The notes beneath the pieces were generated by a model. The model was not told the origin of the DNA, did no database searches, and saw only the letters and a list, made by a program, of their open reading frames with translations. From Eubacterium sp. (GTDB taxonomy: Bacteria > Bacillota > Clostridia > Oscillospirales > Acutalibacteraceae), in NCBI GenBank assembly GCA_017514345.1, contig JAFWKC010000085.1, positions 1 through 64,000 of the forward strand: 64,000 nucleotides of DNA, given 5' to 3'. Below are positions 48,044 through 56,192 of this stretch, piece after piece. Position numbers and translations under genes: made by a program. Each line of letters begins with the position of its first letter. The first letter of the stretch is position 1.

Positions 48044-48997
48044 TTAAACGACGTCGCTCGTTTTTGTATACTGAATGCAGTAATGTGAAAGGTAAACACC
48101 TTCTCTGTCACTTTTTCCGACATAAATCTGACCGTTTGCGATATATCCTTTTCCAGAAAAAGAGGAAAAATCTACAGAAGTATCAAAAGCTGTTACTTTG
48201 ATTATTTGTTCAACGTTTGAAGGAATATCTGACTGATTGGCAATAACGTTTGATAATGAATCTGGAGTATCAGCCCATCTTTGGCGGATTAACGCTACCG
48301 TTTTTTCGTAAATGGGCTTGCCGTTCATCCACGTTCCGACAACCTGTTCGGTAGTTGAATAGGCGTGCATAGGTGCTTCACCTGTGTCGCCCTTGTCACC
48401 TTTATCGCCCTTATCACCCTTATCGCCTTTGTCGCCCTTTGCGCCGTCTGCACCGTTTGTGCCGTTTGCGCCTGCGGGTCCAGTTTCGCCCTTAAGCGAC
48501 GCGAGCCACTGCTGCTCAGTGCCTTCAAAGCCGTTTTCAACTGCGATTTCATAAGCAGAAGCGCCGTCCTCACCGTCGGAGCCGTTTTGTCCGTCAGTAC
48601 CGTCGTACTCGCCGTTTTCCGCCGCAGTTACAACGGCTTCAACCCGTTCTTTAAGGTCGTTGTAATCAAGCACCTCGTCATCGTCTGGATTGTATACATA
48701 TCCATCAGGCTGAGGACGCGGAATCATTCGGATATTGATTGTCTTTACAGTCGTTCCGCTGCTTTCGTCGTGATGATAAAGATATGCCTTTAACAAATCG
48801 CTATTCATCGTAAGCGTGCCGTTCGGTATAGCGCAGCTGTTGTTATTAACCCTCACAACAGCAAGCTCCTCTGAGTTCGGAACGGGGAAATGCACCTCGC
48901 TGTTTTCGCCAGCGTCGTCAAATTCGAGCGTCTGCCCGAAGTCCCATTGGTGCAGGGTAATCGTTGCAATATTCATCGCATCAAAATCTGTTCTCAT
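48044..48997 (-). CDS. Phage-tail-like protein with collagen-like Gly-X-Y tract
   Basis: A 317-residue protein with no signal peptide. Residues 1-110 resemble the N-terminal domain of minor structural proteins of Gram-positive phage tails (WDFGQTLEF, VRVNNNSCAIPNG). SAYEIAVENGFEGTEQQWLASLKG is a short module common in phage and collagen-like proteins. An uninterrupted tract of about 12 Gly-X-Y triplets follows, including five consecutive GDK units, then a C-terminal domain. AAAGGGGGTG precedes the ATG. No other phage gene is near. It may be a domesticated fibre or a remnant. Confidence 0.75.
   Translation of the reverse strand: MRTDFDAMNIATITLHQWDFGQTLEFDDAGENSEVHFPVPNSEELAVVRVNNNSCAIPNGTLTMNSDLLKAYLYHHDESSGTTVKTINIRMIPRPQPDGYVYNPDDDEVLDYNDLKERVEAVVTAAENGEYDGTDGQNGSDGEDGASAYEIAVENGFEGTEQQWLASLKGETGPAGANGTNGADGAKGDKGDKGDKGDKGDKGDTGEAPMHAYSTTEQVVGTWMNGKPIYEKTVALIRQRWADTPDSLSNVIANQSDIPSNVEQIIKVTAFDTSVDFSSFSGKGYIANGQIYVGKSDREGVYLSHYCIQYTKTSDVV
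48376..48450 (-). repeat. 9-bp-type coding repeats of the collagen-like tract
   Basis: The DNA coding for the GDK and neighbouring triplets consists of tandem units alternating between codons for the same residues, which makes slippage and length variation likely. It is in frame and does not interrupt the gene. Confidence 0.65.
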
Positions 48998-49023
48998 TCT
49001 TTCACCCCCTTTCTTACAGATTA

Positions 49024-49075
49024 ATTATACCTTTGCAAAAATATTGCATCCTGTCAAACCGTTGTTACAAACGGT
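49024..49075 (-). promoter_or_regulatory. Possible promoter and operator of the collagen-like gene
   Basis: On the minus strand a perfect TATAAT (49024-49029) lies 27 bases before the start codon, and TTGACA (49052-49057) lies 22 bases further up, a spacing too long for simple sigma-A use. A dyad ACCGTT/AACGGT (49058-49063 with 49070-49075) abuts the -35 box, as an activator or repressor site would. Confidence 0.45.
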
Positions 49076-49137
49076 CGCAATAATCGTACAGCAGTATTAA
49101 TATTATGCAGTATAAGGATTATTGTTTTAAATAAAAA

Positions 49138-49172
49138 AAGCGCTGAACCACATTTGTGATTCAACGCTTTTT
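49138..49172. terminator. Terminator of the DUF2156-MATE-GNAT-phosphatase operon
   Basis: AGCGCTGAACCA pairs with TGATTCAACGCT (two wobble pairs). Runs of A on the left and T on the right let it act in both directions. It lies just beyond the minus-strand phosphatase stop at 49181. Confidence 0.75.
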
Positions 49173-49180
49173 CTTGGTTA

Positions 49181-51280
49181 TTATATGCTTTTGTAATTCT
49201 TTCTCATTTTGAGGACGTTTTTGTTGTCGGTGTATTCGTAGTTTATTTCGTCCATAACCTTTTTGACGATGAAGATTCCATATCCGCCGATGCCTCGTTC
49301 TTCGATTGAAAGTGTAACGTCGGGGTCCTCCTTTTCGAGGGGATTATACGGGGCGCCGCTGTCGGTAACGGTAATTTCTATACCTTCGTCATCTGAACTG
49401 AACTGTACCGTAACCTTGCCAACCTCGTCCTTGTAGGCGTATCGAGCAACGTTGCTTACGATTTCATCGACGGCAATATCAATCATATGCCTGTCCTTTT
49501 CGCTTAAAGGCAGCTCCTCTGCGCGATTGTTAACGAAGTCGATTGCCAGGTCAACGTTTTCAAGCGTTGCGTCAATGCACAATTCGTTATCGTCTAAACC
49601 GACGTATTCAAAGCAGAGCATTGTAAGGTCGTCGAACTGCGGCGCAGTTCCGACAAATTCATCAACACACTCCTTAACGTGCTTGATAATTGCGTCAGGT
49701 GCTTCGTCCTTAGCGCCGTTGAGAGCGTCAACTGTTCTTTCAACTCCGAAAAGCTCGTTGTTTTTGTCCGTTGCCTCGGCAACGCCGTCAGTATAGATGA
49801 ACAGCTTCGAGCCCTTTTCAAGCTTGATTTCGTATTCTTTGTAATTGATGCCGCCCATACCGCCGATAACGAAGCCGTGTCTGTCCTTGTAGAACTCAAA
49901 GCTTCCGTCAGGAGCTTTTATAATCGGCTTTTCGTGGCCTGCATTAGCAGCTGTCATCAAGCCGCTTTTCAAATCTACGATGCCAAGCCATACTGTTACG
50001 AACATTTCCTCACGGTTGTTTGAGCAAATCTGATTGTTTACTGCCGTAAGTGCTTCTGCAGGCGAATTTCCAACCATAACTGCATTCTGAATAAGAATTT
50101 TACTCATCATCATAAACAGCGCGGCAGGAACGCCTTTTCCCGATACGTCGGCTATAACCATCGCAAGATGAGTGTCATCAACGAGGAAGAAGTCGTAGAA
50201 ATCTCCGCCGACCTCCTTAGCAGGAGTCATACTTGCGTGAATGTCAAAATCTTTTCTGCTTGGAAACGCAGGGAATATGTTTGGAAGCATATCTGCCTGA
50301 ATTCTTGTTGCAAGCTCAAGCTCGGCGCCTATTCTTTCTTTTTCCGCAGTTACTGTTGTCAGGTGCCTGATATATTCGTTGAGGTCGCGCTCCATCTGCT
50401 GAATTGAATCACAAAGCGTTTCAACCTCGTCGCCCGTTTTTATCCTTAATTTTGATAAAACAGAGCTTCCAGTATGCTCCTCGTTTCTGCTTTCGACGAA
50501 ATTTCGCGCGGCGTAGGAGAGCTTGTTGACTGGCTTAATAACTGTAAAGGTAACGCTTAACACAATCAAAAAGCAAAGCAGAATAGCGGCAACGCCGATA
50601 AAAATTAACACGCTGTGCAGATACTCTTCTCGGTCGTTCATAATCTCGTTCATCGAAATATCTACGCCAACGAGAGCAACGGGGTTGCCGTTTTCGTCTT
50701 TGACGGGCTCCATAGAAGTAACGAGCCAGCCGTATGCGTCGTTAGTAATAAACGCAGGTATTCCGTTTTCGGGATTTTTCGTTTCTTTTGTTGGTCCCGA
50801 TACCTCGTGCGTCGTTCCGAGCTGGCACCTGTCATCGGCGCGGTCTGCGTCAAAAATATAGGTGCAGTAATTGCCTTCAAGCTTTTGAACGTACAAAAAT
50901 TCAACATCGTTATTATCTTTGATATCAAAAAGCGTATCGAGCATTTTTTGATATTTGTCGTCCTTGATGGCTTCGGCTTTTTTATCGTATTCTGCACGGT
51001 ACGCTTCGTCGCCCCAGTATTTATCGTCATCGTAGGTGCCGATTTTCTTAACCTCGTCGTAATAGCGCAATACATCCTCTGCGCTCAACTGTGTTGCGGC
51101 AGTTTTTGCAAGGTTAGAGGCAAGCGTCTTGTAGTGCCTGTCCATCGTAGAGCTGTAAACGTTATAGCTTATTGTAACTACGATTGAAGAAAGAATGATT
51201 ATTGCAATAAGAATAACCGCAATCGTTTTGAACTGTAGTGAAACTATTCTGTTTTTTCTGCGTTTTTCTTTGTTACTCAT
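49181..51280 (-). CDS. Membrane sensor PP2C (SpoIIE-type) phosphatase fused to RsbW-like ATPase domain
   Basis: A 699-residue signalling protein. A membrane helix (about 17-40), an extracytoplasmic Cache-like sensor (41-222), a second helix (about 225-248) and a HAMP-like linker lead to a PP2C phosphatase (about 330-530) with AKEVGGDFYDF, IADVSGKGVPAALF, YTDGVAEATD and DDLTML metal ligands. The C-terminal 140 residues are an RsbW/SpoIIAB-type ATPase with intact N-box (IAVDEIVSN), TDSGAPYNP and GIGGYGIFIVKK. It thus joins the two opposing activities of a partner switch, an STAS-protein phosphatase and a protein kinase. No STAS gene is nearby. The start follows AGAGGACG, 11 bases past the GNAT gene. 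Confidence 0.88.
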   Translation of the reverse strand: MSNKEKRRKNRIVSLQFKTIAVILIAIIILSSIVVTISYNVYSSTMDRHYKTLASNLAKTAATQLSAEDVLRYYDEVKKIGTYDDDKYWGDEAYRAEYDKKAEAIKDDKYQKMLDTLFDIKDNNDVEFLYVQKLEGNYCTYIFDADRADDRCQLGTTHEVSGPTKETKNPENGIPAFITNDAYGWLVTSMEPVKDENGNPVALVGVDISMNEIMNDREEYLHSVLIFIGVAAILLCFLIVLSVTFTVIKPVNKLSYAARNFVESRNEEHTGSSVLSKLRIKTGDEVETLCDSIQQMERDLNEYIRHLTTVTAEKERIGAELELATRIQADMLPNIFPAFPSRKDFDIHASMTPAKEVGGDFYDFFLVDDTHLAMVIADVSGKGVPAALFMMMSKILIQNAVMVGNSPAEALTAVNNQICSNNREEMFVTVWLGIVDLKSGLMTAANAGHEKPIIKAPDGSFEFYKDRHGFVIGGMGGINYKEYEIKLEKGSKLFIYTDGVAEATDKNNELFGVERTVDALNGAKDEAPDAIIKHVKECVDEFVGTAPQFDDLTMLCFEYVGLDDNELCIDATLENVDLAIDFVNNRAEELPLSEKDRHMIDIAVDEIVSNVARYAYKDEVGKVTVQFSSDDEGIEITVTDSGAPYNPLEKEDPDVTLSIEERGIGGYGIFIVKKVMDEINYEYTDNKNVLKMRKNYKSI

Positions 51281-51291
51281 AATTACGTCCT

Positions 51292-52116
51292 CTAAATAAG
51301 AATAAGATTTACATAATAATTTTTTAACTCAGCGTTATACACAAGCGAGGAAACTATTCTTTCTCCCTCGCTGAAAGTATCGGGAACATAAGCCTTAATC
51401 GCTTCTGTGCTGAACATATCACACAACGCGCCGCTTAGCTCTTTTATCTGAGTTAAAGACATATCGGTTTCGCTGATTATTAAGTGCCGCCCTTCGGGAT
51501 AACACATTAAAAAATGTTCGTTTCCGTTTTGCCTTAGTTTAAGCGTTTTTCCGTTAAAGTATTCGTTTTCAGCGGCGCACCATCGAAGGTGTTCGTCCTG
51601 CCATTTGACGTACGGAGCCTTTGAAAAATGTGCGTCGCGCATACGATTATATTCTTTGTATGAAAGGTCAGAAGCCGATATATCCTGCTTTTTATTGGGT
51701 GTAACGGTTATCAGCCTGAAATACGAATCAAGCTCAAACCCGTATTTTTTGTAATATTTTATAAGCGACGGTGATGACGGCTTCAGAAACAGCGCAAAGT
51801 CCTCTTTTTTCGCTTTGTCTGTAACGTGCTCAATTAACGCGCCCATATATCCTTTTTTTCGGTGTTCAGGAAGCGTTCCCGTAGCATAAATAAGCTTAGA
51901 CTTTCTGTGCGCTTTTTCGTCTGCAAAAGAAGCGTCAAGCAAATTAATCATACTGACTGGCTTTTCGTTTACAAATAAAGCAAGCACCTCAATACGCTCA
52001 AAGTTTTCGTCGTAGAACAGCTTAACGTATTCGTCGCTGTCAGAAAAGCACGCTTTCCATATATCGCAAAGAGCGGGGATATCCTGCTTTAAAGCCTTAC
52101 GTATTTCGGTAGTCAT
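51292..52116 (-). CDS. GNAT-family N-acetyltransferase
   Basis: A 274-residue protein with an N-terminal acetyltransferase domain: the acetyl-CoA loop region is IYATGTLPEHRKKGYMGALIEHV near residues 75-97, and FLKPSSPSLIKYYKKYGFEL follows as motif B. The C-terminal half resembles the second, SCP2-like half of Eis-type acetyltransferases. The ATG comes one base after the MATE gene stop region and follows GGAGATAG. Substrate unknown; the operon suggests an amine on a lipid or small molecule. Confidence 0.8.
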   Translation of the reverse strand: MTTEIRKALKQDIPALCDIWKACFSDSDEYVKLFYDENFERIEVLALFVNEKPVSMINLLDASFADEKAHRKSKLIYATGTLPEHRKKGYMGALIEHVTDKAKKEDFALFLKPSSPSLIKYYKKYGFELDSYFRLITVTPNKKQDISASDLSYKEYNRMRDAHFSKAPYVKWQDEHLRWCAAENEYFNGKTLKLRQNGNEHFLMCYPEGRHLIISETDMSLTQIKELSGALCDMFSTEAIKAYVPDTFSEGERIVSSLVYNAELKNYYVNLILI

Positions 52117-52117
52117 A

Positions 52118-53860
52118 TTATTCTATCTCCACTGTAAGGGTGTTGAAGCTGGCATATTTTCGGTAGAAAAACTGCTTTGATTTAGCCTTTACCATCTGAA
52201 TTCCAAGCGAAGCAAGATGCTCGTCATCGTCGTAGTCCTGACCAGTTTTCATAGCAAACGGATTAAAGGTTGCCGCATTGTCGCGGAAATGAAGAACGAC
52301 AGAGCCGTTCCTTTCGGCGCAGAGCGACAGCATAATATATTCGTCGCCCTTGCGGTTAAATGCGTTTTCAATAATCGCCTGACAGACCTCCTCAATACAC
52401 ATAATAACCGAAAAGGTCTGCTTCATATCTATGCCGTTTGTATCGCAAAATTCTTCTGATTTGCTCAGCATTTCTGATAAATCTGATGAATTTACGTCAA
52501 GCAGGTAAGTAAACACCCTGTCTGATACCTTTTGCTTCTTGAAAAAGACAATCGGAGCCCAGATAGCGATTGTAAGCAATTCTGCTCCTAAAAATGAGTA
52601 CCAGAACCATTTTAATTCAAAACGTGAAAGTATGATTGCAAACGCCAAGAAGCAAACGAAGGTCCTCAGCTGATTTATAAGAAAAACGATTCTCTCTCTT
52701 TTGATTGTCTGAAAGCAGGCGCTCCACGTTATGCTAAGACCTGCAGGTATTACAGAAAGGCAGAATATCTGTACGGCAAAGGTACCTGTAGTGATTGCGT
52801 CGCCTCTCAGTCCGAAAAGGCTGCAGATTGACGGCGCAAAAAAGGCAAATGCAACAGAAATAACGCTTCCGCACATTATTCCGAGCCCTATTCCCAAATA
52901 CATAACGCGTTTTAACGCGCTTCTGTTATGCTCGGCAAAAAACGTTCCGCTAAGGGGCTGAATAGTATCGCCGATAGCCGAATAAATCGCAAGCGCGACG
53001 TACGAAACGTTTTGCACGACGTTTAGCTGTGCAAGCGCGCCCTCGCCGCCTAAGCGAAGTAATATATTATTGACAACGATAAGCGCTATGAACTGACCTA
53101 TGTAGCCTACAGACGAAGACATTCCCGTTCTTAACGTAGAAAAAATTTCTTTGAAATTTAACTTAACAGGACGAAAACGCAGTATCGCCCATTTTCTCGT
53201 AAAATGGAACAAAAAGATACATACGCCGACGGCTTTTCCTAAAACGGTGGCGTATATTGCGCCTTTAACGTCGAGCTTAAAGCCCATAATAAATACTGCG
53301 CTTGCGACCACGTCGGTAAGATAGCCAACTGTAAATCCTGTGCTTGCAAGCTTTTCAGCGTCGTCACACCTTACACAGTAATACAGCAGAAAGTACAAAA
53401 AGGTAAGCGGCGCACCTAAGAACATAATCTGTAGGTATTCTTTCGTATAATTCCACAGCTCGCCGCCCTCGTCGCCTGCGCCTAAAAAACGCAGGATATA
53501 CGGCATAGCCAAAAGACCTATTACCGCAACTAAAATGCTAACAACGATAGCAACGATAAGCATTTGCGAAAAAATCTCAACGCCTTTTTTTGCTTTGCCC
53601 TTGCCGAGCGCCTGAGTGTATTTCACGGACGTGCCAAGAGCAATTCCGACGTCAAGCACGTTGTAAATCATATACACGGGCGCAACAAGCGACATTGTCG
53701 CAAGTCCGACCTTGCCAAGTCGTATTCCGACAAACAAGGCGTCCGCAATATCGCCGAGAGCAAGACCTGCCGCAGACATAAGCGTAGGCCAAAAAAGCCG
53801 ACGGAACATACGGTCGGTAAAGGTTTTGCTCTGTAAAGTTTCCTCAATCGTTTCGCTCAT
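52118..53860 (-). CDS. MATE-family transporter fused to C-terminal RsbW-like ATPase domain
   Basis: A 580-residue protein. Residues 15-440 form a 12-helix MATE/MOP exporter or flippase (GLALGDIADALFVG, GIALGTSVKYTQALGKGKAKKG). The last 140 residues, absent from ordinary MATE proteins of about 450 residues, align by eye with the ATPase domain of the phosphatase in this operon: IEEVCQAIIENAF for the N-box, FRDNAATFNPF for the G1 box, LASLGIQMVKAK for the G2 box. The conserved Asn is Gln and several glycines are lost, so it may bind rather than hydrolyse nucleotide. It overlaps the DUF2156 gene by four bases. Confidence 0.85.
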   Translation of the reverse strand: MSETIEETLQSKTFTDRMFRRLFWPTLMSAAGLALGDIADALFVGIRLGKVGLATMSLVAPVYMIYNVLDVGIALGTSVKYTQALGKGKAKKGVEIFSQMLIVAIVVSILVAVIGLLAMPYILRFLGAGDEGGELWNYTKEYLQIMFLGAPLTFLYFLLYYCVRCDDAEKLASTGFTVGYLTDVVASAVFIMGFKLDVKGAIYATVLGKAVGVCIFLFHFTRKWAILRFRPVKLNFKEIFSTLRTGMSSSVGYIGQFIALIVVNNILLRLGGEGALAQLNVVQNVSYVALAIYSAIGDTIQPLSGTFFAEHNRSALKRVMYLGIGLGIMCGSVISVAFAFFAPSICSLFGLRGDAITTGTFAVQIFCLSVIPAGLSITWSACFQTIKRERIVFLINQLRTFVCFLAFAIILSRFELKWFWYSFLGAELLTIAIWAPIVFFKKQKVSDRVFTYLLDVNSSDLSEMLSKSEEFCDTNGIDMKQTFSVIMCIEEVCQAIIENAFNRKGDEYIMLSLCAERNGSVVLHFRDNAATFNPFAMKTGQDYDDDEHLASLGIQMVKAKSKQFFYRKYASFNTLTVEIE

Positions 53861-54747
53861 ATATTTAAACTGCCTTTCCAGATGCGTGTAAGCTCCTTAG
53901 GCTGACGCAGAAGCTTGTGCCTGCGAAGCCCCTCAAGGCCTAAATCCTCTTCTGAATCTATGGTTTTTGTTTCATCGGGCAAAGCGCAGTACAAAGCCCA
54001 TTTAATGAAGCAGTCGCACCGTTTGTCCAACACCTTGCAAAAGCATATATCAAAGATTTCTGGTGTGACAAATGTGCCTGCAACGTAGGCGATATCTTTG
54101 CCGTCTGCCTGAAAAATCAAGCCCCACATAGACAGCTTTGAAAAATTACGCAAAGCCGTTTCTGCAGCGTGGGTGTCGGCGTGAGTAGAAAAGCTGTATC
54201 CCTTGAGCCATTCTTCGTTAATCGCTAAAGCTCTTTCGGCATTTCTATCCGTCAGCGGCTCAGTTGACCACTTTTCAGCAACGGCTCTTCCAGTATTAAT
54301 CTGGTGGCGTAAGCTTTTGTACGTTTTGCCGCTAAGCTCAATCTGCGCCGCCTTGTCGTACAGATACGGGAATTCGTCGCGGCACTGCGAAAAAGTGAAC
54401 TTGTCGGGGTATTCGTTTTCAATAAAACGCTTGTCCTCATCTGTCATCGAATAAAAAACGGGGCTTTCATATTGTAAAAGGCGGCTGATAAGCTTCTTTC
54501 TTCCGTTGTCGTTACCGCAGGGGAAAAGGTATGCGTTATCGCCCTTTTTGCCGTATTTTATAATAAATGCTGTATCGCAAAAGCTTATTTCGTACTGCTC
54601 GTCCTCCTGCCACGCATACAGCGAAGCAAAGGTGTATACGTAGAGTGTATTGCCATACGTCCTTCGTATTTCTTCAATGCGTTCTTTATGCGACATTATA
54701 ATCGGCTCAAAAGCAAGCGGCTGAGCCACGTCGCTACTGTTATTCAA
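53857..54747 (-). CDS. Stand-alone DUF2156 (MprF synthase-like) protein
   Basis: A 296-residue soluble protein of the DUF2156 family, a double-GNAT fold like the aminoacyl-tRNA-dependent synthase half of MprF, which adds lysine or alanine to phosphatidylglycerol. It lacks the flippase helices of MprF. Visible segments are LAFEPIIMSHKERI at the start, LYVYTFASLYAWQ and NSEEDLGLEGL-like IDSEEDLGLEGLRRHK at the end. The start is TTG 54747, 11 bases past AAGGGG; ATG 54696 has no ribosome binding site. It heads the operon with the MATE fusion. Many stand-alone members remain uncharacterised. Confidence 0.82.
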   Translation of the reverse strand: MNNSSDVAQPLAFEPIIMSHKERIEEIRRTYGNTLYVYTFASLYAWQEDEQYEISFCDTAFIIKYGKKGDNAYLFPCGNDNGRKKLISRLLQYESPVFYSMTDEDKRFIENEYPDKFTFSQCRDEFPYLYDKAAQIELSGKTYKSLRHQINTGRAVAEKWSTEPLTDRNAERALAINEEWLKGYSFSTHADTHAAETALRNFSKLSMWGLIFQADGKDIAYVAGTFVTPEIFDICFCKVLDKRCDCFIKWALYCALPDETKTIDSEEDLGLEGLRRHKLLRQPKELTRIWKGSLNI

Positions 54748-54854
54748 AATACGGCTCGCCCCTTCCTCAAAACTGAAAATGAATTTCAGTACATCACTTA
54801 ATCCCGTTAAATGCGTTATTGCGTTCGTTTTGCGAAGAATAATCGCTAAATTAT

Positions 54855-54883
54855 ATTATATCATAAAGAAAACAAAAAGTCAT
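54855..54883 (-). promoter_or_regulatory. Possible promoter of the DUF2156 operon
   Basis: On the minus strand a perfect TATAAT (54855-54860) lies within an AT-rich stretch about 108 bases before the start. The -35 region (ATGACT near 54878-54883) is poor, so an activator or an alternative sigma factor may be needed. Confidence 0.35.
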
Positions 54884-54985
54884 TATCTTTTTTAATACTT
54901 GTTTTACAAAAGAACGGCTTTTTGTCAAAAATTACAATTGTTTTTTTATGATAAAATACACAAAATAGACTTGCAAGGTGAATGT

Positions 54986-55024
54986 TTGCAGGGCGTATTA
55001 CGTTTTGCTTCAATCGCCCTGCAA
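54986..55024 (+). promoter_or_regulatory. Leader hairpin of the truncated spore-protein gene
   Basis: TTGCAGGGCG and CGCCCTGCAA form a perfect 10-bp stem with a 19-base loop, just upstream of the ribosome binding site at about 55035. It would be in the 5' leader of the spore-protein mRNA and could stabilise it. There is no T run, so it is not a terminator. Confidence 0.5.
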
Positions 55025-55050
55025 TAAAGAGTAAAAGAGGTGTAATTATA

Positions 55051-55149
55051 ATGGCAAAGAGCAACAAAACAGTAGTTCCTGAGGCTCGTGAAGCACTTGA
55101 CCGTTTCAAGATGGAAGCTGCTTCTGAGGTAGGTGTTACATTCCTATAA
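55051..55149 (+). pseudogene. Truncated alpha/beta-type small acid-soluble spore protein gene
   Basis: The 32-codon frame reads MAKSNKTVVPEAREALDRF followed by KMEAASEVGVTFL and a stop. The part to EVGV is the N-terminal half of an alpha/beta-type SASP, the DNA-binding spore core protein. The C-terminal half, including the GxVGGxMVKKMI-like helix, is missing. The frame ends where the base composition changes and the integrative element begins. AAAAGAGGTG gives a ribosome binding site. Such a fragment should not fold or bind DNA. The remainder may lie at the element's right end, outside the window. Confidence 0.78.
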
Positions 55150-55276
55150 ACAAACTACACTAAATATAGCTGCATTTGATATTATTCTATACATAACACT
55201 ATATACTGAATAAATGGGGTTTTTGACAAAATTCCCGTTTTTTCACGCAAAAACTTAATAAATCTGAAAGCAATAG

Positions 55277-55312
55277 GGCTGATTTATGAGATTATTCATA
55301 AGTCAGCCTTTT
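55277..55312 (+). terminator. Terminator-like hairpin upstream of parA (possible attenuator)
   Basis: GGCTGATTTATGA (55277-55289) pairs with TCATAAGTCAGCC (55296-55308, one wobble), followed by TTTT. No gene ends here, so it may block host transcription entering the element, or attenuate parA expression. Confidence 0.65.
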
Positions 55313-55364
55313 GTCATATATAAATGTGTTTTTAACATTAATAATAAATATGAAGGAGGTTGTA

Positions 55365-56192
55365 ATGTTGAAATGCAAAACGATTGCTATATGCAATCAG
55401 AAAGGCGGTGTCGGAAAGACAACAACCGCCGTCAATCTCGGCGTAGGTTTAGCACGGCAAGGAAAAAAGGTACTCCTTGTGGATGCAGACCCGCAGGGAG
55501 ATTTAACAATCAGTCTTGGGTGGCAGGACAACGACAATTTGGAGATTACTCTTGCTGACAAAATCAATTCCGTCATTACTGACAATGAGTTTGATAAGAC
55601 GGCGGGTATTCTGCATCACGAAGAAGGCGTTGACCTAATCCCGTCTAACCTTGAATTATCAAGTCTTGAAATCCGCCTTGTAAACGCTATGAGCAGAGAG
55701 GTAGCATTAAAGGAATATCTTAAAAGCATTAAAAACAATTATGATTATATTCTTATTGATTGTATGCCCTCGCTCAGTATGATTACAATTAACGCTCTCG
55801 CAGCAGCCGACAGCGTAATTATTCCCGTTCAGGCGCATTATCTTTCTGCCAAGGGTATGACGCAGCTCGTTCAAACAGTTTCAAAGGTAAAAAGACAGAT
55901 TAACCGCCACCTGAAAATTGACGGTATTCTGCTCACACTTGTTGACGAGCGTACAAACCTTGCTAAAAGCACACGAAAAGCGGTTGTTGAAAGCTACGGT
56001 AAATATATTAAGGTTTTTAAGACATATATACCTATTGCTATAAAAGCGGCTGAAACTACGACAAAAGGCAAAAGCATATTTGCTTATGAGCCGAGCAGCA
56101 CCGTAGCAAAGGCGTATGAAAAACTGACAAAGGAGGTGTTGGATAATGGCGAAAAGCAACTCAACCGACTTCACACTGAACAAGTTAGATGA
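55365..56192 (+). CDS. ParA-family partition ATPase of the integrative element
   Basis: A 275-residue Walker-type ATPase with deviant Walker A KGGVGKTTTAVNLG near residue 12, VDADPQGDLTISLGW and IDCMPSLSMITINAL. With ParB it may help the excised circular form be inherited. I start it at ATG 55365 after AAGGAGG; the longer frame adds 18 codons with no such site. ParB overlaps its end by 47 bases, a strong sign of one operon. Confidence 0.92.
   Translation: MLKCKTIAICNQKGGVGKTTTAVNLGVGLARQGKKVLLVDADPQGDLTISLGWQDNDNLEITLADKINSVITDNEFDKTAGILHHEEGVDLIPSNLELSSLEIRLVNAMSREVALKEYLKSIKNNYDYILIDCMPSLSMITINALAAADSVIIPVQAHYLSAKGMTQLVQTVSKVKRQINRHLKIDGILLTLVDERTNLAKSTRKAVVESYGKYIKVFKTYIPIAIKAAETTTKGKSIFAYEPSSTVAKAYEKLTKEVLDNGEKQLNRLHTEQVR

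Noticed and set aside
48365..48460. Short regular repeats that might be read as a CRISPR array
   Set aside because: The units are about 9 bases, contiguous, in frame and code for Gly-Asp-Lys triplets; there are no spacers.
49181..51280. Identity as sporulation phosphatase SpoIIE itself
   Set aside because: True SpoIIE has about ten membrane helices and no C-terminal ATPase domain; here there is a two-helix sensor and a fused RsbW-like domain.
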